NCBI RefSeq assembly: GCF_010367435.1 | Contig: NZ_WJWY01000004.1 | Location: 1-64,000, forward strand | Length of the DNA stretch: 64,000 nucleotides | Direction: 5' to 3' | Source: Fusobacterium sp. IOR10 | GTDB taxonomy: Bacteria; Fusobacteriota; Fusobacteriia; Fusobacteriales; Fusobacteriaceae | In this document: positions 52,531-61,734 of the stretch, piece by piece | Layout: each line of letters opens with the position of its first letter | Position numbering within the stretch: position 1 is the first letter of the stretch | The notes under the pieces: model-generated | What the model saw: the letters and a program-made list of their open reading frames with translations, nothing else | Database searches by the model: none | Told to the model about the DNA's origin: nothing | Translations under genes and position numbers: made by a program

Positions 52531-53078
52531 TAAACACCCTCCTTTTCTTTTAATTCTTTCCATGTAAATTTATAACAATGTTCCCATGTTTTTTTTGATT
52601 CTTTCAACATTCCCCATGTTCTATAGATTATTCTAAATTTAATAGGTAAATGTGCTGGCTTAGCTTCTTCAATTGCAAATTTTAAAGTTTCAAGATTATA
52701 AGGAATCCCAACTATTGAGACAAATATAATATTTATCACTGCATCTGTAAAACATACTGTAACATTTCCATTTCTCCATGAATTAGCTATTTTTTGAAGT
52801 AAATCTAAATCACATTTACCTGCTATTTTCCATCTACCTGATATTTCTTCTCTTTTGTCTTCAATATTAATAGCTTGAGTTTTATATGCTAATTCATTTT
52901 CCATTGTAGCTATTCCAAATAATGACATTGTATCAAAATTTCTTTCTCTATCTAATTGATCCACTTTTTCATTTAAAATATCTAATTTATTTCCTGCACT
53001 TAAAAAAATTTCTTTTATATATTCATCTTTTCTAAACATTTTATGTATATTATTTTTTAAAGTATTGTAATTATTCAT
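52530..53078 (-). CDS. Phage tail protein, YmfQ/DUF2313-like
   Basis: A 182-residue baseplate-edge protein of the Mu gp48/YmfQ type, which lies between the baseplate J protein and the tail fibre. It has an ARNFDTMSLFGI-like start and a C-terminal GIPYNLETLKFAIEEAKPAHLP segment typical of the family. ATG 53078 overlaps the previous stop codon by 8 bp, and its own stop overlaps the fibre ATG by one base. A longer frame to 53111 would intrude further into the J-protein gene and is rejected. Confidence 0.82.
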   Translation of the reverse strand: MNNYNTLKNNIHKMFRKDEYIKEIFLSAGNKLDILNEKVDQLDRERNFDTMSLFGIATMENELAYKTQAINIEDKREEISGRWKIAGKCDLDLLQKIANSWRNGNVTVCFTDAVINIIFVSIVGIPYNLETLKFAIEEAKPAHLPIKFRIIYRTWGMLKESKKTWEHCYKFTWKELKEKEGV

Positions 53079-54138
53079 TAATAACCACACTTCCCAAAAC
53101 TGCAACTTCATTTTCTAGAATTGAAATATTCCCCATTTCTCCATTTATTTTAAAAACTTCCCAATCAGAAACTCCTGGAACAGATAAAATAAAACTTGAA
53201 AGTAAAGCATAAGAAACATAATCTTTTTGAAAAGCAATTGATTTTAAATAATTTTTAATAGTTTTTTCTATTTGTGGTTTAATTTGTGAAATATCAGTGT
53301 TTTCTAATATTAAACTTAAAGTTATATTAACTTCTTTAGCTATTGCATTTTCTACAGTACAATAGGCACCTATTGGAGCTTGCCCTGCCCCGGCACCCTC
53401 AATATTAGGATCTATATAATTTTGAACTTTACTTTTTAATTCTTCAGTTCCTGGAACTTTATTATCATCTATTATTAATACTTTTACAGTATTATTCCCA
53501 TTCCAAAGAGGGAAAACTCTTGCATCTCCAACCCCTTCAACTTCTCTTGCCCACTGCAAATAATGATATATATTTCCTGAAGTAGCTGGTTTCTGGACTT
53601 CAATAAGATATCTTTCCCTTAAAGAATCATCTGTTTCTTCATCATATCCATCATGAGTTTGTTTAGTATTTGTAATAGAAGTTATACCAGGTATTGAAAT
53701 AGGGATTAAAGTTATTGAATTAGCTCCTACATTTTCAATAGTTCCTGGAGTAACTGATTTTATATTTATTTCTCCAGCATTTATTATTTCCTTGTTTTCA
53801 ATACTTTCAAATCTAGCTCCATTTTCAGTTTCAAAAATATCTCCTATTTTTATAGCTGCTGTTCCTGTAATTGTTAAAGTTCCTAAAGCATTTACTGCTT
53901 TTTTTCTTTTGACTCCTCTTCTTTGAAAAGTATATTTTGATAATTCTGAACCATCCAAGTTATAAATATCTAATTTGTTATAAACTTCTTTTATTTTTTC
54001 TTGCAATTTAGCATCTTCTATTGCTTGCGATTTAGTTAAATCATAGGTAAAAGTTCCTGGTATTTTTAAATAATCACCTGATATTGTACTTAGCATTTCT
54101 TCATGGACTTCTTCAGTTGTTTGAGCTTTATATTCCAC
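53071..54138 (-). CDS. Baseplate J/gp47-family protein
   Basis: A 355-residue baseplate wedge protein. Family segments are GTITGTAAIKIG-like beta repeats near 80, DGYDEETDDSLRERYL near 160-175, and ATSGNIYHYLQWAREVEGVGDARVFPLWNG near 180-210. It starts with GTG at 54138, sharing one base with the previous stop (TAGTG). It forms the wedge that triggers sheath contraction in myophages. Orthologue of PBSX XkdT. Confidence 0.9.
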   Translation of the reverse strand: MEYKAQTTEEVHEEMLSTISGDYLKIPGTFTYDLTKSQAIEDAKLQEKIKEVYNKLDIYNLDGSELSKYTFQRRGVKRKKAVNALGTLTITGTAAIKIGDIFETENGARFESIENKEIINAGEINIKSVTPGTIENVGANSITLIPISIPGITSITNTKQTHDGYDEETDDSLRERYLIEVQKPATSGNIYHYLQWAREVEGVGDARVFPLWNGNNTVKVLIIDDNKVPGTEELKSKVQNYIDPNIEGAGAGQAPIGAYCTVENAIAKEVNITLSLILENTDISQIKPQIEKTIKNYLKSIAFQKDYVSYALLSSFILSVPGVSDWEVFKINGEMGNISILENEVAVLGSVVINE

Positions 54139-54578
54139 TAAAAGATCACCTCACTTTCTACTTCTTCATTATCTATTTTTACAGTCATATTTATTTTTAA
54201 TTCATTAAAATTATTAGTTATATCTATATTTTCTACTGATTCTATATTTTCATTAAGAGAGCATTTCTCTATTAATTCTCTTTTTAATTCAGAAATAATA
54301 AAAGGTGAAGTTATAAATTGATGCCCTATCAAATTATATAAATTTGTCATTCCAAATTCTGTTCCTTTGTAAACATTATATTTTTCTGTTTCAGTTTTAA
54401 TTAAAATAAGTAACCATTGCTTGACCTGTTGAACTTTATTAGTAATAATATTCTTTCCGTCTTTAATTACAATTTTATTTTCTTTAACATCCCAAAGGAT
54501 ATCTTTATATTTCTTGTTAATATCGATATTTTTTTCTTCTTGAATTTTTCCAACTTTTATATTCGGTAGAATACTCAT
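54138..54578 (-). CDS. DUF2634 baseplate protein (XkdS-like, gp25 type)
   Basis: A 146-residue protein at the position of PBSX XkdS, with IKTETEKYNVYKGTEFGM near 82-99, a gp25-type signature of baseplate wedge proteins. It overlaps the previous gene by 4 bp (ATGA) and the next by 1 bp, showing translational coupling within the baseplate block. Confidence 0.82.
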   Translation of the reverse strand: MSILPNIKVGKIQEEKNIDINKKYKDILWDVKENKIVIKDGKNIITNKVQQVKQWLLILIKTETEKYNVYKGTEFGMTNLYNLIGHQFITSPFIISELKRELIEKCSLNENIESVENIDITNNFNELKINMTVKIDNEEVESEVIF

Positions 54579-55003
54579 TCTTCACCTCCTAATTTCACTA
54601 TTTTATAATCAATAAAATATTTTTGACCATATGTTGGTGATAATTTTACTAAATCACCATTTTTTAGTGTATCAGTATTAATAAACGTTCCACTGGCTTC
54701 ATAAGTTCCTGAACCGCTTATCTTAGAATGCTTATGAGCATGATTAGCTGCAATTTGGTTGCTAGTAGTTGTATTTATATCAATTTTATCTAAGGATCCG
54801 CTTAATTTATAAGCTCGAGTATAATCATTCATTAATCTATAATTTATATAAAGTTGATTAGGTTCTAATGTTATTATCCCACCTGAAATAGTTATTCTTA
54901 GCCCTGGTGGTGGAGAAATTACTTTCCCAACTATTGGAAAATCTTGACTTATATTTTCTCGTTCCTTGAATATTTTTGTCATTTTTATTTGATTGTCTTT
55001 CAT
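54575..55003 (-). CDS. DUF2577 baseplate protein (XkdR-like)
   Basis: A 142-residue protein placed between the XkdQ-like and XkdS-like genes, as XkdR is in PBSX. It has a small barrel-like pattern (GKVISPPPGLRITISGGIITL) and a short His-rich piece, NHAHKHSK, similar to tip proteins that hold a metal. Its ATG overlaps the previous stop by 4 bp. Likely a spike-proximal baseplate component. Confidence 0.75.
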   Translation of the reverse strand: MKDNQIKMTKIFKERENISQDFPIVGKVISPPPGLRITISGGIITLEPNQLYINYRLMNDYTRAYKLSGSLDKIDINTTTSNQIAANHAHKHSKISGSGTYEASGTFINTDTLKNGDLVKLSPTYGQKYFIDYKIVKLGGEE

Positions 55004-55917
55004 ATTTTCTCCAATTTTAAATCTGCTATATCTTGATTTTTTAAATATTTATGAGTACATGATTTTATTAGAAATTCTTCATTATCCATTTCTATAATTC
55101 TCCCACTTCTGATTTCGTGACTTCCGAATACTGATATAGATACTTCTCCATGAATTTTATTTAATTTTTTTAAAGTATTTGATGCTATATTCCTAGCTTT
55201 TGAAACGTCAGCAGGATCTATTTGAATAATTTCTTGCAATTTACCATATTTTTTTTGTGAATTTTTATTTTCTAATTTTGCAATTGTTTCAATATTATCT
55301 TCATTATTAGATGTGACTATAACTGAATTTCTTAGTTCTACAATATTTTCTTCTTTAGAATAATTAAGAAATTCATTATATAAAGGTTTTACTTTAATTT
55401 TTTTATATTTTATTAAATTAAACTTTTGACCTTCTAATTCTAAAAAATACTTTTCAGATAATTCTTGTTCAACTTTAACTAAAATATCATTTATAATATA
55501 AGCTAAGGTTTTATCTTTATATATTTTTGTTATAGAAGTATTTAAAGCTGCCCAATCATTAGTTTCTAATCCTACTTTTTTTAGTAACTGTTTTATGCAC
55601 TCTGAAGCAGGAAAATTTTTAAACTGAATTATTATTTTGTTTTTATTTAGATAAAAATAAAAATCTAAACAACTTATCTTTATTCCATGATTTTCAGTTT
55701 CTTTTTTAACTATAATTCCAAAGAATATATTTTCAAAATTTATTAAATCCCCTGGTGTAATAGTTTCAACAATATCAAAATTTTTATCAGTTATATTTCT
55801 TGCAACATCAAATTTAAAATTAGCTCCTAAACTATCAATTGAAGTTCCTAAAGTAACATTTCCACAAAAATTAGTAATATTAATTTGTTTTTCATCTTGA
55901 ATCAAAATTATATCCAT
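55000..55917 (-). CDS. Baseplate hub protein, XkdQ/gpD-like
   Basis: A 305-residue protein resembling PBSX XkdQ and the T4 gp27/P2 gpD hub fold, which links the tail tube to the puncturing device. Features include an N-terminal beta-rich domain with TITPGDLINFENIFFG and a C-terminal FGSHEIRSGRIIEMDNEEFLIKS-like segment near 265-287. It starts at ATG 55917 after GAGGTAG. A 17-base stretch in the gene (55112-55128) recurs upstream of the head-closure gene. Confidence 0.8.
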   Translation of the reverse strand: MDIILIQDEKQINITNFCGNVTLGTSIDSLGANFKFDVARNITDKNFDIVETITPGDLINFENIFFGIIVKKETENHGIKISCLDFYFYLNKNKIIIQFKNFPASECIKQLLKKVGLETNDWAALNTSITKIYKDKTLAYIINDILVKVEQELSEKYFLELEGQKFNLIKYKKIKVKPLYNEFLNYSKEENIVELRNSVIVTSNNEDNIETIAKLENKNSQKKYGKLQEIIQIDPADVSKARNIASNTLKKLNKIHGEVSISVFGSHEIRSGRIIEMDNEEFLIKSCTHKYLKNQDIADLKLEKI

Positions 55918-55922
55918 ATCTA

Positions 55923-56333
55923 CTACCTCATTTTTTTAGGATTAAAGTATTCAGTCATTACTAATGAATATCCGACATCCTTATTTCTTTTTGAAAAAAA
56001 TTTAAAAGTATCAATTTTGCATTCCATATTAATTTGTACAACGGTTAATCCCGTTATAACTATTCTTAAAACTTTATATCTATTTCTTTTGAAAAACTCT
56101 AAACAAAGCGGAGATAAAAATACATTTCCAGGTAAAAAACTATAATATTTTGAAGGAAAAAAACTATTGATAGTAACTTTTCTTTTTGAACTATTGCCTG
56201 TAATATCTAACACTTGACCTTTTATATTCTCAAAACTTATTTTGTCTAATCCGTCTGAGATATTTATATCAGGTGGGATATAAGGGATCCGTAAAATATC
56301 CCTTGAATTATTTGTTGACAACCATATTTCCAT
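55923..56333 (-). CDS. Baseplate/tail protein at the XkdP position, without LysM
   Basis: A 136-residue protein just after the tape measure gene, where PBSX has XkdP (a tail protein with a C-terminal LysM domain). The N-terminal MEIWLSTNNSRDILRIPYIPPDI resembles the XkdP N-domain, but the LysM domain is missing. Likely a hub or tube-end component. Confidence 0.68.
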   Translation of the reverse strand: MEIWLSTNNSRDILRIPYIPPDINISDGLDKISFENIKGQVLDITGNSSKRKVTINSFFPSKYYSFLPGNVFLSPLCLEFFKRNRYKVLRIVITGLTVVQINMECKIDTFKFFSKRNKDVGYSLVMTEYFNPKKMR

Positions 56334-56336
56334 TTC

Positions 56337-58214
56337 CTATTTCACCCCCACTACGTTTGGAGCATTACTTTCAAATGCTTCCACAACTGCTTTTGATACT
56401 TTTTCCTTAAAGTCTTCCCAACCGTAAAAATCTCCATTCATATTAATAGTTATGTTAATATTTTTTGATGAATTAGAAACTTGATTTTTTGAATTAGAGA
56501 TAGAAGGAATAACTTTATCTTGCATTTTTATTTTTTTTAGCTTTGTAACTTCTTTTTCTTCAATATGTTTAGTCTTTACAATATTATTTTTATCAGAAAT
56601 TTCTTTTTGTATTTTATTGCTTTCATCTTTGGTTATAATAGATTTTTTTTCTGATACTTTTATTTCTGTATTCCCAATTCCTTTTATTTTATCTATAATT
56701 TTTCCAATTGCTTTAAATGGATTGAATAAAGCTTTCAGTATTTCACAAGTTCCTTTTACAGCCATTTTTATAATTTTCCAAATTCCATTAATTAGGTTTC
56801 TAAACCATTCAAATTTTTTATATAGAGCAATTACTAAAGGAATTGCCAAAGTAATACCTAAAACTATAAGTCCAAATGGATTTGCTTCCATAGCTAGGTT
56901 TAACATTAGCTGAGCTTCTTTTAGAGCTATTACAGTAGCCTTCCATGCTTTATATGCTTTAACAATTGTATAGATAGTTCCAACTTCTGCTAACAGAAAG
57001 GTTATTTCATCCTGATATTTGATAACCCAGTCCACAACACCTTTTATACTGCTAATCATACTATTAACTGCATTAGTAACTTGAGTCGCTATTTTGTCAA
57101 TAGTTCCATCTTCAAGCCATTTATTTAAGACTTCCACAACTTTTTTTAATTGGATTCTTAACTTATCATATAAACTTCCTTGTCTAGCTGTCCCATCTAT
57201 TTGCATTCCAATAATTTTAGCTAGTGAGAATTTAGTTACTCCCATAATAGTTGACCATAAACCTTTTACAGATGAAGCTTGTTTAGCAGCCCCACCCTCA
57301 AATTTTTCTCTTAAAAGTTTTTGTAAAACATCTTCTAATTTAGCTCTATCTAAAACTTGGCCTTTTTTATTAAAAACAATACCTTCTCCACACTCTTTAG
57401 CTGCTTTAGCCATTATCATTTCTTTTTTTATTCCAAACTGTGTTAGTCTTTCAAATTGTCCCATTGTTGCATCTACCATTGCTTCAGTTGCTTGATCTAT
57501 TGATTTATTTGTAGCCCCTGCCATATCAGCCACGTCAACAAGCCATTTAATTGAGGACATTCCCTGACTTTCCATTTTTGCTGTAGCTTCAACTACCTCT
57601 CCTGTTTCAAATGGAGTATTATTTGCAAATTTAATTGCATTAGCCATTAATTTTCCAGCTTTTTCTGTACTTTTAGTTGCTGTTTCAAGTTGTAATTTAT
57701 AGCCTTCTAAATTAAAGGCTTCTTTAAAACCTGTTACAACTCCTAATGTTCCTATAGCTGTTGCCAATGTTGCTATTGTTTTAACTGCTTTTTTTATAGT
57801 TTTAGTAATAGAATTATTTATTGTTGTTCCCATATTTTTTATTTTTTCTCTGGCTGCTTTTACAGCAAGTGAATTTTTTTTAAAAGCAAATGATAATTTA
57901 TTCAACTTTTCTTTTGAAGTTTTTAGTTTTAAATTAGTTTCTTGCGATTCCAACTTATATTTTTTTAATGCTATTCTTGCCTTTTTAACTTCAAGAGAAT
58001 TTTTTCCATAAGTTTTTTGTAATTCTCTAATTTTCATTTTTGCATTGTTTATTGTTTCTTGGTGCTTAACAGATACTATTTGAAGTTTTTCAACTGCTTT
58101 CTTAGCTAAGGTTACTTGTTCTTTAGCTTTTTTTATTTTACCAGCTGCAGCTTCCATTGGTTTGGACATTCTATCTTGTAACTTTAGTATTGTATTGATT
58201 ACTTTACTACTCAT
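56337..58214 (-). CDS. Phage tail tape measure protein
   Basis: A 625-residue protein with a long coiled-coil N-terminus (about 1-130), hydrophobic segments (about 140-165 and 430-475), and a TMP-core region (EGYKLQLETATKST through GQFERLTQFGIKKEMI near 170-270) that has the tape-measure family signature. It sets tail length. Its ATG overlaps the stop of the frameshifted tail chaperone by 4 bp (ATGA). The length predicts a fairly short tail for a myophage. Confidence 0.9.
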   Translation of the reverse strand: MSSKVINTILKLQDRMSKPMEAAAGKIKKAKEQVTLAKKAVEKLQIVSVKHQETINNAKMKIRELQKTYGKNSLEVKKARIALKKYKLESQETNLKLKTSKEKLNKLSFAFKKNSLAVKAAREKIKNMGTTINNSITKTIKKAVKTIATLATAIGTLGVVTGFKEAFNLEGYKLQLETATKSTEKAGKLMANAIKFANNTPFETGEVVEATAKMESQGMSSIKWLVDVADMAGATNKSIDQATEAMVDATMGQFERLTQFGIKKEMIMAKAAKECGEGIVFNKKGQVLDRAKLEDVLQKLLREKFEGGAAKQASSVKGLWSTIMGVTKFSLAKIIGMQIDGTARQGSLYDKLRIQLKKVVEVLNKWLEDGTIDKIATQVTNAVNSMISSIKGVVDWVIKYQDEITFLLAEVGTIYTIVKAYKAWKATVIALKEAQLMLNLAMEANPFGLIVLGITLAIPLVIALYKKFEWFRNLINGIWKIIKMAVKGTCEILKALFNPFKAIGKIIDKIKGIGNTEIKVSEKKSIITKDESNKIQKEISDKNNIVKTKHIEEKEVTKLKKIKMQDKVIPSISNSKNQVSNSSKNINITINMNGDFYGWEDFKEKVSKAVVEAFESNAPNVVGVK

Positions 58215-58905
58215 CTTTCACCTCCTAGAGCCGTTAAAAGATCATTCATTTTTTTATAGTCATAATTAACTTCTTCTTCTTTAATTACTTCTAGAGATTC
58301 TTTGAAAAATAATTTCTCTTCAAATTTAAGATTTAAAAGATATCCTAATGTAAATCCTTTTTGCAGATAATGAGCTACCCAATATAATTTACCTGGTTTT
58401 TCATCATCTCTAATTAGTTTTTTATTTCATCATCTAATATTTTTTTAGTTTTGCTTATTTCTTTACTGCCACCAAACTTTTCCATAATTTGTGAAGCTAT
58501 ATCTATAACTTGATCCCACCCAAAAATTTCAGTTGGAATATCAAAATTATGAATTCCAGGATATATGTTTCTAAGTTCTTTTGATTTTAAAAAGCTTGAA
58601 CAATTATACATAAGCTCGCTTGATGCCTTAATGACATGAGACAAATTTTTAATATCAATTTTTTGTGCTTCTTTTTCTTTATTTTTATCTTTTGGCTCTT
58701 CTGTTTTCCCATCTTTTGGTTCTTCTATATCTTTACCATCAATTATTTCATTGCTATTAGCTACTATTTCCAAATATTTAAATAAGTCTTCTGTTTTAGG
58801 TTTCATAAATTCTAGATATCCATAATTTTTAATATCAATTTGAATTAACTTTAATTTTTTTGCTTCATTTTCTTTAACTTTAACTAAAAAATCTTTCATT
58901 TCCAT
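58211..58905 (-). CDS. Tail assembly chaperone, predicted -1 frameshift product (gpGT type)
   Basis: The upstream frame (58905-58414, 163 residues) ends AAAAAC TAA within the slippery heptamer A AAA AAC. A -1 shift there enters a frame that stays open for 68 codons (LIRDDEKPGKLYWVAHYLQ...) up to TGA at 58213-58211, giving a 231-residue fusion. The -1 frame has no start codon or ribosome site of its own before the slip, and its stop overlaps the tape-measure ATG. Tail chaperone pairs made by a programmed frameshift just before the tape measure gene are conserved in tailed phages. No downstream RNA structure was demonstrated. Confidence 0.82.
58414..58905 (-). CDS. Tail assembly chaperone, unshifted product (XkdN/gpG type)
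   Basis: 163 residues, with a helical core and a charged linker (EEPKDGKTEEPKDKNKEKE, about 61-79). It resembles PBSX XkdN and acts as a chaperone for the tape measure protein during tail assembly. The ATG at 58905 follows AAAGGAG. Both this short form and a frameshifted longer form are expected, as for lambda gpG and gpGT. Confidence 0.82.
   Translation of the reverse strand: MEMKDFLVKVKENEAKKLKLIQIDIKNYGYLEFMKPKTEDLFKYLEIVANSNEIIDGKDIEEPKDGKTEEPKDKNKEKEAQKIDIKNLSHVIKASSELMYNCSSFLKSKELRNIYPGIHNFDIPTEIFGWDQVIDIASQIMEKFGGSKEISKTKKILDDEIKN
58417..58423 (-). other. Programmed -1 ribosomal frameshift slippery site (A AAA AAC)
   Basis: On the minus strand the zero-frame codons ATA AAA AAC TAA contain the canonical X XXY YYZ heptamer A AAA AAC (58423-58417) immediately before the stop codon. 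The heptamer is in the correct phase for tandem slippage, and the stop codon right after it would keep the ribosome on the site. Confidence 0.82.
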
Positions 58906-58952
58906 TTCTTTCTCCTTTTGTTAAAGGGGATACATGATCCCCTTTAAATTAA

Positions 58953-59354
58953 TTATTGTAATTCTTGAACATCTTCACATTCACCTTTTAATTCAACTTC
59001 TTGAACTTTTCTTTTTTCAAAATCAATTAAAGTTTCTTCATCAAAAGTTACTCCAATAGCTTTAAATCTTTTTTGTTTTTCTCCACTCATATTTTTATTA
59101 GCTAGAATAACATCAATATCATCACTACTAGAAAAAGCTTTAACATTTTCACTACCAATTTTCTTATAAGTTATAGCAATAGAAAATTTGTGTCCTACTT
59201 CTACTCTTGCATTTCCTCCAGTACTTAAAGGAACATCTTCATATTCTATTTGCTTACTAATAGATCCTTTAATAATTTGTCCGACTTGCTCCCCTCGAAC
59301 CCAAACATTCCCACTATTACCATTAAAAAAATCTGTTTTCTTTGTTTTTGCCAT
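58953..59354 (-). CDS. Phage tail tube protein (XkdM-like)
   Basis: A 133-residue tail tube protein with the family's beta-rich layout, including GNSGNVWVRGEQVGQIIKGS near 12-31 and LKGECEDVQ at the end. It follows the sheath gene by 18 bp, as XkdM follows XkdK in PBSX. It polymerises into the inner tube of the contractile tail. Confidence 0.87.
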   Translation of the reverse strand: MAKTKKTDFFNGNSGNVWVRGEQVGQIIKGSISKQIEYEDVPLSTGGNARVEVGHKFSIAITYKKIGSENVKAFSSSDDIDVILANKNMSGEKQKRFKAIGVTFDEETLIDFEKRKVQEVELKGECEDVQELQ

Positions 59355-59372
59355 TTTTTCACCTTCCTATTC

Positions 59373-60482
59373 CTAAACAGTAAATATTGGAAACAAAATT
59401 GATTCCATAATTCCTGGTATTTTAATTAATGTTGTTAAAAATATTTTTGTTCCTACAGTCATTTCCATAGCTTTTGTATCAGTCCACTCTTTTACAACTT
59501 CTTCTCCAAATTTAGAATAATTAGCTATTCTTTGAGCTGTAATATCAATTACAGCCCGATTATCAAATTTAGGATCCAATATCTTATCTATTGCTACAAG
59601 TTTAAAATATCCATTAACAGCCGATATAAATATCATTTGATTATCTAGATCATTAGAATATCTTCCTTTATAGTATTTATTCCAAGTACTATAAATGTCG
59701 CAAAATATTAAGTCCATTTTTTCAATAGTATTAATGAACGACATATCATTTGAAATACCTTCTCCAAGAGTTTTTAAAGAATTAACTCCTCTTGCTACCT
59801 TAACTTTCCCCTCATCGTTAAATAATATAAATTCACCATTAGAAATTGCTTCGTTTAAATCATCAATTTCAGAAACTGATGAAAATAGAGTCAAATCCTT
59901 AGCAATTGCCGACATTGTAAGAGGTAGCCCTGCAAGATATCCCATCAAGTATGAAACCGCTTCTATGCCGTTCTGTTCCCCTCTGCTATCTGAAAAAACA
60001 ACTTTTTCATTAGTTAAATTAATAATATGTTGATTGTCCGTAACTATCGCTTTATAAGAAAGTATTTTATATTTTTTGAAATTATTTTTTTCTTGAGAAG
60101 CTCCCCAAGAAACCAAATCATTTTGATGATCTTTATTTTGTGAAGCAATAGCCACCCAACAATTTCTTGGAATTCTTCCCGATACTAATTTTAATGTATC
60201 TGCTAATACTCCCTCTGTTGCCATTTTAAAAACTAGTAATTCTCTAGGTGTTCCTAAAAGAGCATCTTTTATATATCTGATGCTACTTTCTGTATAGTGA
60301 TCTTGCATTTTTGTAGTTAAATCTGCAATAGATATTATCTTATCCATTACTACACCTGCCCCATTGCTAGTATCATCAACTACTATTAATACTGCTGTTC
60401 CTCTATCACCTCTTTTTACTGCACTAGCTCCTAATGCCTTGAAGATGATTTCTAATTCAGGTAATCCATTTTGTGTTGCCAT
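59373..60482 (-). CDS. Phage tail sheath protein (XkdK-like)
   Basis: A 369-residue contractile sheath subunit. XkdK-type features: N-terminal MATQNGLPELEIIFKALG and RGDRGTAVLIV (about 22-32), IKDALLGTPRELLVFK near 70-85 and the AVIDITAQRIANYSKFGEEVV segment near 312. Its presence marks the phage as a myovirus or a phage-tail-like particle. It lies directly downstream of the tail-terminator gene. Confidence 0.92.
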   Translation of the reverse strand: MATQNGLPELEIIFKALGASAVKRGDRGTAVLIVVDDTSNGAGVVMDKIISIADLTTKMQDHYTESSIRYIKDALLGTPRELLVFKMATEGVLADTLKLVSGRIPRNCWVAIASQNKDHQNDLVSWGASQEKNNFKKYKILSYKAIVTDNQHIINLTNEKVVFSDSRGEQNGIEAVSYLMGYLAGLPLTMSAIAKDLTLFSSVSEIDDLNEAISNGEFILFNDEGKVKVARGVNSLKTLGEGISNDMSFINTIEKMDLIFCDIYSTWNKYYKGRYSNDLDNQMIFISAVNGYFKLVAIDKILDPKFDNRAVIDITAQRIANYSKFGEEVVKEWTDTKAMEMTVGTKIFLTTLIKIPGIMESILFPIFTV

Positions 60483-60485
60483 TAT

Positions 60486-60920
60486 TTACCCCCTTCTAAA
60501 CACAAGTTCTTGTGTTTTTTCTTTTTCTTCAACTGGTATTTCTTCTTCAAAATTAATATCAAAATCAAAATATAAAGTTTTATCTACTATTGAAGAATCA
60601 ATTTCTTCTATTTCTATATAAATTTTTTCTTTAATAATTAACATATTGTTATCCTGAAAAATTTCATTTAATTTTTCTAAAGTATCTAACAATTCTTCTT
60701 GATTAATTTCTTGATGTTTAGGAAAATAAACTATGTTTATAGTTGCTTCTGTTTCTCTAAATTTTTTCATTCCGTTTTTCACATTAACATCACTTGAATA
60801 AAATTTAAAACTAGGTCTTATAAATCCTTCTTTCATATCTTGAGATTGTATTTCTATTCCTGGAAAAGCAATAGTTAATTTTTCATGAATATTTTCCAGA
60901 ATGTTTTTTATAGTAATCAT
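60486..60920 (-). CDS. Phage tail terminator-like protein (DUF6838)
   Basis: A 144-residue protein at the head-tail junction, with a YFPKHQEINQEELLDTLEKLN segment typical of small tail-terminator proteins of this phage type. It follows the gp10-like gene and precedes the sheath gene. The function is inferred mostly from position. Confidence 0.7.
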   Translation of the reverse strand: MITIKNILENIHEKLTIAFPGIEIQSQDMKEGFIRPSFKFYSSDVNVKNGMKKFRETEATINIVYFPKHQEINQEELLDTLEKLNEIFQDNNMLIIKEKIYIEIEEIDSSIVDKTLYFDFDINFEEEIPVEEKEKTQELVFRRG

Positions 60921-60932
60921 TTTAGATCCTCT

Positions 60933-61337
60933 CTATTCTTCTATTAATTCATCTAAAAATTTATCTATTTCTTCGGTGAATTTCTTTTCATAATTTTTTG
61001 ATGCTTTTGAAAATACTTTATATCCATCTTTATGGTCTACTTTTTCTCCTGCTTTATTCACAATGTTATGTCCATATTCAATTAAATGGGCATGTGGAGA
61101 ATAACTATAAGTTCTAACTGCTAAATCTCCCTCTGTTGTTTCAAATACTTTACCTGCTTTAATGGATTTTATATAATTCCCTGTATATTTTTTTACCCTG
61201 GTGTTAGCCATTTTAATTGTTTCATCTTTTAATCCTTTACCAGCTTTCTTTAAAAAACTTTTAGTTTTCTTTCCACCACCAATTTCTTTAGCTATACTTA
61301 ATAATTCTTGTCTTACTTTTTCAAAATCATCAATCAT
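60933..61337 (-). CDS. HK97 gp10-family tail/neck protein (XkdI-like)
   Basis: About 134 residues, with KVKKYTGNYIKSIKAGKV-like core and SPHAHLIEYGHNIV (near 81-94), the signature of the HK97 gp10 family of tail-completion proteins. A TTG at 61349 gives four more residues but lies too close to the upstream AAAGG; ATG 61337 is preferred with some doubt. Confidence 0.83.
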   Translation of the reverse strand: MIDDFEKVRQELLSIAKEIGGGKKTKSFLKKAGKGLKDETIKMANTRVKKYTGNYIKSIKAGKVFETTEGDLAVRTYSYSPHAHLIEYGHNIVNKAGEKVDHKDGYKVFSKASKNYEKKFTEEIDKFLDELIEE

Positions 61338-61341
61338 AATA

Positions 61342-61683
61342 TCACTCAACCTTTAAACTAGCTCTTATTTCCAATCTATCTTTTAAATTAAAATTAGGAA
61401 TAATACTTTCTATTTCATATTTCTGGCTTTCTATAATAAGTAAATCTGTAGTTTGAATATCTTTTGTTTTTCTAATTATTATTTTTAACCTATTTTGAGA
61501 ATATTCTGTTTCCCCTTGTCCATTTTTTATAAGGCTTGTCAAAGGAATTATATTGGCCCATATTTTTTTATAGAATACTTCTTGATATGAAACCCCTAAG
61601 CTTGTATTTATTTTTTCTTTTCTCCGAACCTCTATTCTATTATTTAATCTGCTTGAAAGATCCTGTTCATTTCTCTTATACAT
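61342..61683 (-). CDS. Phage head closure protein (SPP1 gp16/HK97 gp9 type)
   Basis: A 113-residue protein with RLNNRIEVRRKEKINTSLG near the start and KIWANIIPLTS, matching the small beta-barrel head-closure family that seals the connector. AAGAGG precedes ATG 61683; an ATG at 61701 is rejected because it overlaps that site. Its stop overlaps the region of the next gene start. Confidence 0.8.
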   Translation of the reverse strand: MYKRNEQDLSSRLNNRIEVRRKEKINTSLGVSYQEVFYKKIWANIIPLTSLIKNGQGETEYSQNRLKIIIRKTKDIQTTDLLIIESQKYEIESIIPNFNLKDRLEIRASLKVE

Positions 61684-61734
61684 AAAATACCTCTTTTTCA
61701 TTTCGTGACTTCCGAACTCAATTATCTAAAGAAT

